From positions 248,001 through 312,000 of the forward strand of contig CAVTND010000012.1 in assembly GCA_963735955.1 (NCBI GenBank): a stretch of 64,000 nucleotides of DNA. The letters are read 5' to 3'. The notes beneath the pieces were generated by a model, which saw only the letters and a list, made by a program, of their open reading frames with translations, was not told where the DNA came from and made no database searches. A program made the translations under genes and the position numbers. Positions 47,042 to 56,346 of the stretch are shown here, in pieces; the stretch's first letter is position 1; each line of letters starts with the position of its first letter. Origin of the DNA: CAVTND01 sp963735955 (GTDB lineage: Bacteria; Pseudomonadota; Gammaproteobacteria; Burkholderiales; Burkholderiaceae_F).

Positions 47042-47839
47042 ATGCGGCTGTTGCTGATCGACGTTGGCAATTCGGCGGTCAAGTGGGCCCTCGCCGAGGC
47101 CAAGACCGGGGCCGCGGCGGGAGCGGAGCCGCTGCAGGTGCAGGTCGAAGTTCATCGCGGGCGAGTTGAAGGCCTGCGCGAACGACTGCTGGCCGGCTGG
47201 CGGCGCGCAGCGGTGGACATTGCGATTGCATGCAATGTCGCCGCCGTTGCCGTCGTGGCGGAAATCGAAGCGGCAACGCTGACGCGCAAGCTGCCGCTGA
47301 AGTGGCTACGGTCGGAGCCGAACTACCGCGGCGCCTTCACTCTCGAGAACGCCTATCGCGAGCCGCGCCAGCTCGGCGCGGACCGCTGGCATGCGCTGAT
47401 CGGCGCCTGTGCACACCAGTCCGCGCCGGTTCCGCTCCTCGTTGTCACTGCAGGTACGGCGACCACAGTGGATTGCCTGGAGGCAGTCGAGGGCGGGTGG
47501 CGCTTTATCGGCGGCGTAATCGCGCCAGGCATGCGGCTGATGCTGGAAAGCCTCGCACGCGGTACCGCTGGTCTGCCGCAGGCAAGCGGAGCTGTCGCTG
47601 CGTTCCCGGACCACACGGACGACGCGATTGTCAGCGGCGTGCTCGATGCGCAGGCCGGACTCGTTCAACGCCTGTTGCAGCGCTTCGCGGCGCGCCTCGG
47701 CAACCGGCCGCTAGTGCTGCTGGGTGGTGGGCATGCCGATACCCTGGCGCCGCTGTTGCGAGATGCGGGGATCGAACTGATGATCGAAGATAATCTGGTC
47801 CTGCGCGGACTGTTGGCGCGGGCTTGCAACGAATCCTGA
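47042..47839 (+). CDS. coaX: Type III pantothenate kinase
   Basis: 265 residues. ASKHA-fold motifs: LLIDVGNSAVKWAL (phosphate 1), LGADRWHALIGA with the catalytic Asp, VTAGTATTVDCLE (phosphate 2) and GGVIAPGMRLMLESLA. First step of coenzyme A synthesis. Directly abuts birA, a pairing typical of betaproteobacteria. Confidence 0.96.
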   Translation: MRLLLIDVGNSAVKWALAEAKTGAAAGAEPLQVQVEVHRGRVEGLRERLLAGWRRAAVDIAIACNVAAVAVVAEIEAATLTRKLPLKWLRSEPNYRGAFTLENAYREPRQLGADRWHALIGACAHQSAPVPLLVVTAGTATTVDCLEAVEGGWRFIGGVIAPGMRLMLESLARGTAGLPQASGAVAAFPDHTDDAIVSGVLDAQAGLVQRLLQRFAARLGNRPLVLLGGGHADTLAPLLRDAGIELMIEDNLVLRGLLARACNES

Positions 47840-47848
47840 ATAGATCGC

Positions 47849-48532
47849 ATGAAGCTTGCGTTCTTGTTGCTCATTCTGCTCAACCTGGCGCTGTACGCAT
47901 GGCAGCAGGGCGCTTTCGGCCGCTTTGCAGAAAGCGGACGTGAACCCGAGCGCATTTCGCTGCAGATTGAGCCTGAGCGCTTCCGTGCGCTGAGCGAGAA
48001 GGACGTTGCCGCCCTGCGTGAACGGGCGACCAGCGCGCCGCCGCGCGCCGCCGCGCCGACCGAAGCCGGCATCCAGGCCTGTGTCGAATTCGGCGACTTC
48101 AGCGGCGCCGAGGCGGCGCGCGCGGAGGCAATTCTTGCCAAACTGGGCATGGGTGCCAGGATGAGTTCGCGCGTGGCCGAAGTGCCCGGCTGGTACCAGG
48201 TCTTCATGCCGCCGTTCAAGACACGTGCGGAAGCCGATCGCCAGGCTGATGAATTGCGCAAGCTCGGTGTCAAGGATGTTCTGGTGGTCGGCGAGGGTGC
48301 ACAGCGCTTCGGATTGGGCCTGGGTTCGTTCCGTGCACAGGACGCCGCCAAGGCGCACGCCGCGGCGCTGGAAAAGCAGGGTGTGAAAGGCGTGCGAGTC
48401 TCTGACAAGGCCTCGACGATCAGCGTGACCCGCTTCCAGCTGCGCGAAGTCGATGCTGCCGCCGCGCAGCAACTGGCAGCGATTCAGAAGGAGTTCCCGG
48501 CGCAATCCATACACCCCTGCCCGTCGACCTAG
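47849..48532 (+). CDS. SPOR-domain protein
   Basis: 227 residues. An N-terminal membrane anchor (LAFLLLILLNLALYAW) is followed by a helical stretch and two SPOR-like halves (ACVEFGDFSGAEAARAEAIL, WYQVFMPPFKTRAEADRQAD, GLGLGSFRAQDAAKAHAAAL). It probably binds denuded peptidoglycan. It lies 9 bases after coaX. Its TAG stop interlocks with the stop of the convergent HIT gene. Confidence 0.88.
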   Translation: MKLAFLLLILLNLALYAWQQGAFGRFAESGREPERISLQIEPERFRALSEKDVAALRERATSAPPRAAAPTEAGIQACVEFGDFSGAEAARAEAILAKLGMGARMSSRVAEVPGWYQVFMPPFKTRAEADRQADELRKLGVKDVLVVGEGAQRFGLGLGSFRAQDAAKAHAAALEKQGVKGVRVSDKASTISVTRFQLREVDAAAAQQLAAIQKEFPAQSIHPCPST

Positions 48533-48987
48533 CGCCTGAGTTGAAGCTCGGAAAAGACGGCCGCGATCGCCTGTTCGAGCTGTGGCAGCAGAGCTCGCCG
48601 CGCGGTCAGCCGCACCGGATCCGACCCGCGTAGGGCCTGTGCCCAGACTGAATGCGGGAAGTGCGTGTCGTCGGCAAAGCGCGGGATCACGTGCCAGTGC
48701 AGATGCGGGGTCTGGTTTCCAAGGCTTGCGACGTTGACCTTGTCCGGTGCCAGAGTCGCACGTATCGCCGTCTCGACCGCAAACACGACTGCCATCATTT
48801 CGTTGCGTTCATCGGGCTCAAGATCAGTCAACTCGCGCACATGCTGGTTCCAGATCACGCGCGCGTATCCCGGATAGTCAGGCTCGTCGACCAGGACCAC
48901 GCGCAGGCGAGCCGATCCCGCCACCCGCCGGCCACCCTCTGTACTGCACAGCTCGCATGCCGGGCTCGAATTCTCATCGACGCTCAA
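48529..48987 (-). CDS. HIT family nucleotide hydrolase
   Basis: 152 residues from a TTG start that overlaps the nicotinamidase stop (TTGA). The histidine triad is in TPHLHWHVIPRFADD (HxHxH). An extra Cys pair, ACELC near the N-terminus, could bind zinc. Family members hydrolyse nucleoside phosphoramidates or dinucleoside polyphosphates. Confidence 0.92.
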   Translation of the reverse strand: MSVDENSSPACELCSTEGGRRVAGSARLRVVLVDEPDYPGYARVIWNQHVRELTDLEPDERNEMMAVVFAVETAIRATLAPDKVNVASLGNQTPHLHWHVIPRFADDTHFPHSVWAQALRGSDPVRLTARRALLPQLEQAIAAVFSELQLRR

Positions 48988-49625
48988 ATCGCCACCTCGT
49001 GCGAGTAGATGCGCCGCACACCGGCCGCCATCATCCGGTCCCAGGCCTCGAACAGCGAGTCTCCAACTTCTATGCCGCGGCAGGCGTCCTCAACCACATA
49101 CACTTCGTAGCCTGCCGCACGCGCGTCCAGCGCGCTCCAGGCCACGCAGAAGTCGGTCGCAAGTCCGGCGATGTAAAGCGTTGTGATGCCGCGTTCACGA
49201 AGGTAGCCGTCGAGCCCGGTCCTGGTTGCCCGATCGGCCTCGACGAAGGCCGAGTAGCTGTCGATCTCGTGCCGATAACCCTTGCGGACAATCAGCTGGG
49301 CATGGTCGATCCTCAGATCAGGGTGAAACTCTGCGTCGCGCGTTCCCTGCACGCAGTGATCCGGCCACAGCACCTGCGGTCCGTAGGGGAGTTCGATGGT
49401 CTCGTAGGGTTTGCGTCCGACGTGCGATGAAGCGAATGAGCCGTGCCCGGGCGGATGCCAGTCCTGCGTCAGAATCACGTTGTGGAAGCGGCGCGCCAAA
49501 GTATTGATGAGCGGCACGACCTCATCACCCTGCGGTACGGCGAGTTGGCCACCTGGGCAGAAGCCGATCTGAACGTCGACCGCCAGTAATGCAATCTCTT
49601 CATGGGTGGTCGAAGGGCCGGACAT
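48984..49625 (-). CDS. pncA: Nicotinamidase (isochorismatase fold)
   Basis: 213 residues from the ATG at 49625, with AGGAGAG upstream. Catalytic Asp in LLAVDVQIGFCPGGQLAVP, metal-binding DWHPPGHGSFA, WPDHCVQGTRDAEFHP, the Lys in VRKGYRHEIDSYSAF, and the nucleophile Cys in AGLATDFCVAWSALDA. It converts nicotinamide to nicotinate in NAD salvage. Co-transcribed with the HIT gene. Confidence 0.95.
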   Translation of the reverse strand: MSGPSTTHEEIALLAVDVQIGFCPGGQLAVPQGDEVVPLINTLARRFHNVILTQDWHPPGHGSFASSHVGRKPYETIELPYGPQVLWPDHCVQGTRDAEFHPDLRIDHAQLIVRKGYRHEIDSYSAFVEADRATRTGLDGYLRERGITTLYIAGLATDFCVAWSALDARAAGYEVYVVEDACRGIEVGDSLFEAWDRMMAAGVRRIYSHEVAI

Positions 49626-49745
49626 GACGAGCCTTCTCTCCTCGCTTATGCTTCCTGACGATACGCTCGATGTCCGTGGTGCGGCGAACGCGCGACGCGC
49701 GGCCAGATGAATGGAAGCAGAAGTCTCGTTTGGGCAGGAACGACG

Positions 49746-49979
49746 ATGCGGTTGGTACTTACTGGCGTTCTTGCGGCAAACCTGCTCGGCTCTGGCTGCG
49801 CCACGGACGCCGAAATGAAGGCGGTGGAACCACGCGAAAGCCAAAGCTATTCAACTGGCAGCAATATGCCAAAGCGGGATCGAATTTCGAATGTCAAGAC
49901 AGTCGACAAGGACGATTTCGACAAGCAAGGACCACCGCCGATTTCCGCGCCGACTGCGCGCCCCGGTGCCGGACCTTGA
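49746..49979 (+). CDS. Small putative lipoprotein
   Basis: 77 residues from the ATG at 49746 (MRLVLTGVLAANLLGSGC), where LGSGC is a lipobox. The mature part is short, polar and unstructured-looking (VKTVDKDDFDKQGPPPISA). An in-frame ATG at 49707 gives a longer, less typical signal. Function unknown; divergent from pncA. Confidence 0.6.
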   Translation: MRLVLTGVLAANLLGSGCATDAEMKAVEPRESQSYSTGSNMPKRDRISNVKTVDKDDFDKQGPPPISAPTARPGAGP

Positions 49980-50043
49980 TTGCAGAAATCGCGCCGCACG
50001 CTTACCTGCTTGCCGGGCCGGTGTCAGCCGCTGCCGAATCGCG

Positions 50044-53000
50044 TCAGACCAGCACGCGCTCGATGCCGCCAGCGTTGGCGCGCGCAACGTACTGCGGCAG
50101 CCAGTCCGCTCCGAGGGCGTGACGCGCCATCTCGACCACGATGTAGTCGGCATCGACGTCCGCGTCTTCGTTGTAGCGCTTCAAGCCCTGCAGGCAGGAC
50201 GGGCACGAGGTCAGCACCTTGACTTCGCCGGCAAAGCCATCGGCGCGTAACGCAGCGGCACCCTGGCGCACTTCGGCTTCCTTGCGGAAGCGCACCTGGG
50301 TCGAGATATCGGGCCGTGCGATGGCAAAGGTGCCAGACTCGCCGCAGCAGCGATCGCTCTTGGTCGATCGCCACCGCGTCGACCGTCGTCACCAGTGCAT
50401 TGACGGTCTTCAGCGGGTCCTGCAGTTTCATCGGCGTATGGCAAGGATCGTGATACAGGTAGCGCACGCCGGTGACTCCCTCGACGCGAATTCCTTTTTC
50501 CAGCAGGTATTCGTGGATGTCGATGATGCGGCAGCCGGGGAAGATCTCATCGAAACGATAGCCCTGCAGCTGGTCGTAGCAGGTCCCACATGAGACGACC
50601 ACTGTCTTGATGTCGAGGTAGTTCAGCGTGTTGGCCACGCGATGAAACAGCACGCGGTTGTCGGTGATGATCTTTTCCGCCTTGTCGAACTGGCCAGCGC
50701 CGCGCTGCGGATAGCCGCAGCACAGGTAACCCGGGCGGCAGCACGGTCTGCACGCCGGCATGCCACAGCATCGCCTGCGTTGCGAGGCCGACCTGCGAGA
50801 ACAGCCGCTCCGAGCCGCAGCCGGGAAAATAGAACACCGCCTCGGTGTCGCTGGTCGTGCGGTGCGGATCGCGGATGATCGGCACATAGCGCACGTCCTC
50901 GATGTCGAGCAAGCGCGCGCGCAGTCTTCTTCGGCAGATTGCCCGGCATCTTCTTGTTGACGAAGTGGATCACCTGCTGCGGTGATCCTGGGCGCGCCCG
51001 CCGGTGGTCGCCGGCGGCTGCTTCGTCTGTGCTGCGGCCGAGCGCCCTGAACAGATCGCGCAGCGATGCGCTGCGCCTTGTAACCCCAGTCGATCATCAC
51101 GGTGCGCGCGAGCTTGATCGTCTGCGGATCGCGTCGCGTTCAGGAAGAACATCGACGCTGCGGTGCCCGGATTGAACTTCTTCTTGCCCATGCGCCGCAG
51201 CAGGTCGCGCATCGCCATGCTGACGTCGCCGAAGTCGATGTCGACCGGACACGGTGACTCGCACTTGTGGCATACCGTGCAGTGATCGGCGACATCCGAG
51301 AACTCGTCCCAGTGCTTGATCGACACGCCGCGCCGGGTCTGCTCCTCGTACAGGAAGGCTTCGATCAGCAGCGACGTCGCCAGAATCTTGTTGCGCGGTG
51401 AATAGAGCAGATTGGCGCGCGGCACGTGGGTCGCGCAGACCGGCTTGCACTTGCCGCAGCGCAGGCAGTCCTTGATCGCGTCGGAGATGCTCTTGATGTC
51501 GCTCTGCTGCATGATCAGCGACTCGTGGCCCATCAGGCCGAAGCTCGGCGTGTACGCATTCGACAGATCGGCGCCGGGCAACAGCTTGCCTCGATTGAAG
51601 CGACCTTCGGGATCGATCGCGGACTTGTATCGCCGGAAATCCGCGGTTTCGGCGTCGCTCAGGTATTCGAGCTTGGTGATGCCGATGCCGTGTTCGCCCG
51701 AGATCACGCCGTCCAGGTCGCGCGCGATCTGCATGATGCGGGCGACGGCGGCATTGGCCCGCTGCAGCATCGCGTAGTTGTCCGAGTTGACCGGGATGTT
51801 GGTGTGCACGTTGCCGTCGCCGGCGTGCATGTGCAGGGCGACGAACACGCGGCCGCGCAGCACGCGGCGATGGATTGCATCGCACTCGGCCAGCACCGGC
51901 GCGAAGGCGCCCCCGAGAAGATTCTTTCGAGCGCAGCCCGCACTTCGTTCTTCCACGACACGCGGATCGTGTGGTCCTGCAAGACATCGATCACGCGGGT
52001 GGCTGCAGCCCCGGGGCGCGGCGCCGCCCAGGTGCGTGAGTCCGAGCTGCGCCAGTTCGGGGATCGATGGCGCGAGCGGGGCGTCGAGGCGGCTCAGAAG
52101 CCAGCGCCAGCGCCGCCGTGCAAACGCGATCAGCTCGCGCGCCTGCTCGATGCGATCGCCGAGAATCTCCGCGCGCGAAAGGCGGTCGAACTCGACATCG
52201 CCGGTCTTGCCGAGTGCGAAGGGAGTCGCAAACCAGGCCTCCAGTTCGTCCAGAAGTTCGAGCTTGTTCTCGATCGACAGTTCGATATTGATGCGTTCGA
52301 TCGCGTCGGTGTATTCGCCCATGCGGGGCAAAGGAATGACGACATCCTCATTGAGCTTGAAGGCGTTGGTGTGTTTGGCAATCGCCGCCGTCTTTGCGCG
52401 GTCCAGCCAGAATTTCCGGCGCGCCTCGGTACTGACTGCGACGAAGCCCTCGCCGCTGCGCGCATTGGCCAGGCGCACGACCTCGGAGGCGGCCTGCGCC
52501 ACCGCCGCATCGTCGTCGCCGACGATGTCGCCGACCAACACCATTTTCGGCAGGTTGCCGCGCCGGGCCTTGGTCGAATAGCCGACCGCGCGCAGGTAGC
52601 GCTCATCGAGGTGTTCCAGCCCGGCGAGCAGGACGGGGGAGGGGACTCCGTCCTTTGACTTCTCGCCGTTCGCGCGTGTCGCGTCGGCTCCGGCGCTGCC
52701 CCGGCGTTGCGCTGCCAGGTAGTCCGTGATCTCGACCATCGCCGGTACCGCGTCACGCGCCTGACCGAAGAATTCCAGGCAGACAGTGCGGATGTGCTTC
52801 GGCATCCGATGCACCACCCAGCGCGCGGCGGTGATCAGACCGTCGCAGCCTTCCTTCTGCACGCCCGGCAGTCCACCGAGGAACTTGTCGGTGACGTCCT
52901 TGCCAAGGCCGACCTTGCGAAAGCGTGCACCGTCGAGCACCAGGCGCTCGGTCTTCAATACCGCTGCCGTTTGCGCCGGCTGACGCCCGTCCTTCCAGGT

Positions 53001-54060
53001 CAGCTCGAACACCGCCTGTGCTGCGTCGTGGATCTTGCCGAGGTTGTGGCCGATGCGGGTGACTTCGAGCCAGTTGCCCTGCGGATCGACCATGCGCCAC
53101 CACGCGAGGTTGTCGACCGCGGTGCCCCACAGCACCGCCTTCTTGCCGCCGGCATTCATTGCGACGTTGCCGCCCACGCAGGAGGAATCGGCCGAGGTCG
53201 GATCGACTGCAAACACATAGCCGGCCCGTTCCGCGGCGTCGGCCACGCGCTTGGTGACCACGCCCGCTTCGGAAAAGACGGTCGCTACCGGCGCTGCCGA
53301 CGCCCGGCAATGTCTGCATCTCAACCGCCGACAGCGTTTCGAGCTTTTCGGTATTGATGACGGCCGACATCGGCGTCAACGGGATCACACCGCCGGTATA
53401 GCCGGTGCCGCCGCCGCGCGGAATGATGGTCAGGCCAAGTTCAGATGCAGGCGCGCACCAGTCCCGGAATCTCGTTTTCGTTGTCCGGCTGCAGCACGAC
53501 GAAGGGATACTCGACGCGCCAGTCGGTCGCATCGGTCACGTGCGAGACGCGCGCAAAGCCATCGAATCGGATGTTGTCGTCGCGCGTATGGCGCGCCAGC
53601 ACCCGGCGCGCTTTCTTGCGCAGGTCCCAGGTCGGCGGAACTCGTCCTCGAAGGCCTGCACGGCCTTGCGCGCGGCGGCGAGCAGCGTGCCGACCTTGGC
53701 GTCGCGCACTGCGTCATCTGGCTCACGCCGCTTTTCGATCTCGCGCAGCCGATGGTGCAGCGCCTCGATCAGCGCCGCGCGCCGCTTCGGATTGTCGAGC
53801 AGATCGTCCTGCAGATAGGGGTTGCGCCGGACGACCCAGATGTCGCCGAGCACTTCGTACAACATGCGCGCCGAGCGTCCGGTGCGACGCTCGCTGCGCA
53901 GTTCGTCAAGTACACGCCAGGCTTCGGCGCCGAGCAGCCGGATCACGATCTCGCGATCCGAGAATGAGGTGTAGTTGTAGGGAATCTCGCGCAGCCGAAC
54001 CGGTGGTTCGAGCACGGGCGAATCAGTGTGCAACGCCTGCGGCGGCGTGGGAGCGTTCAT
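50044..54060 (-). CDS. DUF3683 / FAD-binding / 4Fe-4S / CCG-domain oxidoreductase, heavily frameshifted
   Basis: One gene of about 1330 codons. N-terminal DUF3683 region (LREIPYNYTSFSDREIVIRL), then a GlcD-like FAD domain: IIPRGGGTGYTGGVIPL, AVDPTSADSSCVGGNVAMNA and VHTNIPVNSDNYAMLQRANA with SGEHGIGITKLEYL. Then two 4Fe-4S motifs, CLRCGKCKPVC and CTVCHKCESPCPVD, and a C-terminal GlcF-like pair of CCG domains (FYFPGCGSERLF, YLCCGYPQRGAGQFDKAE, VVSCGTCYDQLQGY, YHDPCHTP, SCPSCLQGL). The order matches the large D-lactate/glycolate-dehydrogenase-like enzymes of Burkholderiales. About ten frameshifts fall near 53600, 53450, 53300, 52000, 51910, 51110, 50990, 50910, 50740 and 50350, without loss of motifs. 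Substrate unknown. Confidence 0.88.
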
Positions 54061-54212
54061 TGCGTTGGGGAGCGCACTGGCAGCGAACGGTCGGTCCTCG
54101 GCAAGGCCTGAATTGTATCTGCTGCGCCGCAGCGAAGACCCTTATTGGTAGGCGGACAGTGCACGTACAGAGCTTGGATAGCGGCGCGGACGGCGCGCCG
54201 GCCCTGCGGCAA

Positions 54213-55217
54213 TCAAGCGCGTAGCGGCGGCTCGGACATCGCCGCGACCTGTTCACGCAATTCGAGGATGCGCGCTTCCCAGTAGCGCGGTTCGCCGAAC
54301 CACGGAAACGCCGCCGGAAACGCCGGATCGGTCCATCGTCGCGCGATCCACGCTGCGTAATGAATCAGCCGCAAGGTGCGCAACGCCTCGACCAGGTGCA
54401 GTTCGCGCTCATCGAATTCGCGAAACAACTCGTAGCCCGCAATCAAATGCCGGAGGCGTGTTGGCGCCTCTTCAGGACCGCCCAGCAGCATCCAGAGGTC
54501 CTGCACTGCGGGGCCAATGCGGCTGTCGTCAAAGTCAACGAAGTGCGGGCCGTCATCGGTCCACAGGACATTGCCTTCGTGGACATCGCCATGCAGGCGC
54601 AGGCGCGCGACGTCACCGGCGCGTTCAAAGCTTGCGCGCACACCATCGAGTGCCTGGTCCACGACGCCGCGGTACACCGCTCGCAACTCTGGCGGCAGCC
54701 AGTCGTGCGCGAGCAGGTAGCTGCTGGGCTCCCTTCCGAAGGACTCGAGATCCAGCATCGGCCGTTGCGCAAATGGTGCCGTGCTGCCGATGCCATGGAT
54801 GCGACCGAGGAACCGTCCAAGCCATTCGAGCGTCGTGCGGTCGTCGAGGTTCGGCGCGCGTCCACCACGGCGCGGAAACACTGCAATTCGGTGCCCCACG
54901 GCATGATGCAGAGTCCTGCCGCGCAGGCGCAGCGGCGGGACTGCAGGAACTTCGGCCGCCTCGAGTTCCTCGGTGAAGGCATGTTCTTCGAGGATCTGCG
55001 CGTCGCTCCAGCGGCCCGGCCGGTAAAACTTGGCGACGACGAAATGCTGGCCATCGATCGATTCGTCGAGCCCGATCTGGAACACCCGGTTTTCATAGCT
55101 GTTCAAGGCCAGCAGCTGGCCGGAGGTGACGAGCCCCGCGGCGTCGAGCGCATTGAGTACGACGTCGGGAGTCAGGTCTGCATAGGGTGAAGCGGCCGAT
55201 TCAGTCGAGGGCTGCAT
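54213..55217 (-). CDS. srkA: Stress response serine/threonine kinase SrkA (YihE)
   Basis: 334 residues. An aminoglycoside-phosphotransferase-like kinase: N-lobe NSYENRVFQIGLDE and FVVAKFYRPGRWSDAQIL with the ATP Lys, catalytic loop RLRLHGDVHEGNVLW and metal-binding HFVDFDDSRIGPAVQDLW. SrkA in E. coli counteracts cell death from oxidative and other stress. Divergent from the sulfur-transport genes. Confidence 0.94.
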   Translation of the reverse strand: MQPSTESAASPYADLTPDVVLNALDAAGLVTSGQLLALNSYENRVFQIGLDESIDGQHFVVAKFYRPGRWSDAQILEEHAFTEELEAAEVPAVPPLRLRGRTLHHAVGHRIAVFPRRGGRAPNLDDRTTLEWLGRFLGRIHGIGSTAPFAQRPMLDLESFGREPSSYLLAHDWLPPELRAVYRGVVDQALDGVRASFERAGDVARLRLHGDVHEGNVLWTDDGPHFVDFDDSRIGPAVQDLWMLLGGPEEAPTRLRHLIAGYELFREFDERELHLVEALRTLRLIHYAAWIARRWTDPAFPAAFPWFGEPRYWEARILELREQVAAMSEPPLRA

Positions 55218-55320
55218 TCCATCATGGTACGGGGCGGGCGCTTCGGCCGCGCGAGTTCAGCATCCTGGGACGATTCTTTTCGACTCGCGACCGCCCCAGC
55301 ATCAAGGATGCTCGGCTTCA

Positions 55321-55348
55321 TCGACTCATGATCACTCAACATTAGAAT
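55321..55348 (+). promoter_or_regulatory. Candidate promoter for the YeeE/YedE sulfur module
   Basis: TCGACT at 55321-55326 and TAGAAT at 55343-55348 with a 16-base spacer, 41 bases upstream of the first YeeE ATG. Each hexamer matches consensus at four or five positions. Confidence 0.35.
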
Positions 55349-55388
55349 GACACGCTTGTCTTTGAGCCTGACTGCCCCCGGGACTTTC

Positions 55389-55823
55389 ATGACGATCGAC
55401 TGGAACGCCTTCACTCCTTGGTCGGCAACTATCGGCGGCATGATGATCGGACTTGCGGCCGCGCTGTTTGTGCTCGTCAACGGCCGGGTCGCGGGGATCA
55501 GCGGAATCCTGGGTGGACTTCTTCGATCGCAAGCCGGTGACCGCGCTTGGCGGTTCTCCTTCGTCGCCGGCCTTTTGGCCGCGCCGTTGATCTTTACCGC
55601 GGTCGCGGCGCGGCCCGCGGCCGTCATCGACACCGGACTCCCGGTCCTGATCGTGGCTGGATTGCTGGTCGGTGTCGGAACTCGTTTTGCGGGCGGTTGC
55701 ACCAGCGGTCATGGCGTCTGCGGGCTATCGCGTCTGTCGCCGCGCTCCCTGGTTGCAACGCTGTCATTCATGGGCGCCGGATTCGCGACCGTCTTTGTGG
55801 TCCGACACATGATCGGTGCCTGA
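55389..55823 (+). CDS. YeeE/YedE family sulfur transporter, first half
   Basis: 144 residues from the ATG at 55389 (MTIDWNAFTPWSATIGGMM). Four membrane spans and the signature TRFAGGCTSGHGVCGLSRLS, whose Cys residues carry thiosulfate or sulfide through the membrane in YeeE-type channels. Works with the second half encoded 74 bases downstream. Confidence 0.9.
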   Translation: MTIDWNAFTPWSATIGGMMIGLAAALFVLVNGRVAGISGILGGLLRSQAGDRAWRFSFVAGLLAAPLIFTAVAARPAAVIDTGLPVLIVAGLLVGVGTRFAGGCTSGHGVCGLSRLSPRSLVATLSFMGAGFATVFVVRHMIGA

Positions 55824-55897
55824 AGTGAAACCCCCACGCGCACTCTGTTCGCTGGTCCACGGACCGGTCAGCAGGCAGGTCCGCGGTCGGCACTGAG

Positions 55898-56341
55898 ATG
55901 GCCACGGCGTTTGCGTTTGTCGTAGGGCTGGTCTTCGGGCTTGGTCTGATCATCTCCGGCATGGCGAACCCGGCCAAGATCCTGGGATTCCTCGATCTCG
56001 CTGGCCCGTGGGATCCGTCGCTCGCACTGGTGATGGCAGGTGCAATTTCCGTGGGCGTGTTCGCGTTTGCGCTGGCCCGCAAGCGGACCAGCAGTTTGCT
56101 CGGTCTGCCCATGCAACTGCCTTCGAACCGAGTCATCGATGCCCGACTGGTCGGAGGCAGCCTCGCGTTTGGCATCGGCTGGGGCCTGGCGGGGTTTTGT
56201 CCCGGTCCGGCAATCGTCGCGCTGGGTGCGGGCTACGCGAAGGCAGCAGCGTTTGTCGCTGCAATGGTGGTCGGCATGGGAGGCTTCGAACTGATCGAGC
56301 GCACCTTGACTCGTGCGGTGCCCGGCAGCTCGAGCGCGTGA
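55898..56341 (+). CDS. YeeE/YedE family sulfur transporter, second half (DUF6691-like)
   Basis: 147 residues, starting MATAFAFVVGLVFGLGLIIS, with four spans and the motif GWGLAGFCPGPAIVALGAG holding the conserved Cys. Pairs with the preceding half to form a complete transporter. The MBL-rhodanese gene follows after 5 bases, indicating one operon for sulfide or persulfide handling. Confidence 0.9.
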   Translation: MATAFAFVVGLVFGLGLIISGMANPAKILGFLDLAGPWDPSLALVMAGAISVGVFAFALARKRTSSLLGLPMQLPSNRVIDARLVGGSLAFGIGWGLAGFCPGPAIVALGAGYAKAAAFVAAMVVGMGGFELIERTLTRAVPGSSSA

Positions 56342-56346
56342 CCACG

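Noticed and set aside
46067..47103. N-terminal extension of the VanZ frame to 47103
   Set aside because: It overlaps birA in antisense and is low-complexity; the true N-terminus is in another frame, at 46066.
51426..52658. 410-codon open frame on the plus strand
   Set aside because: Antisense to the FAD domain of the DUF3683 oxidoreductase.
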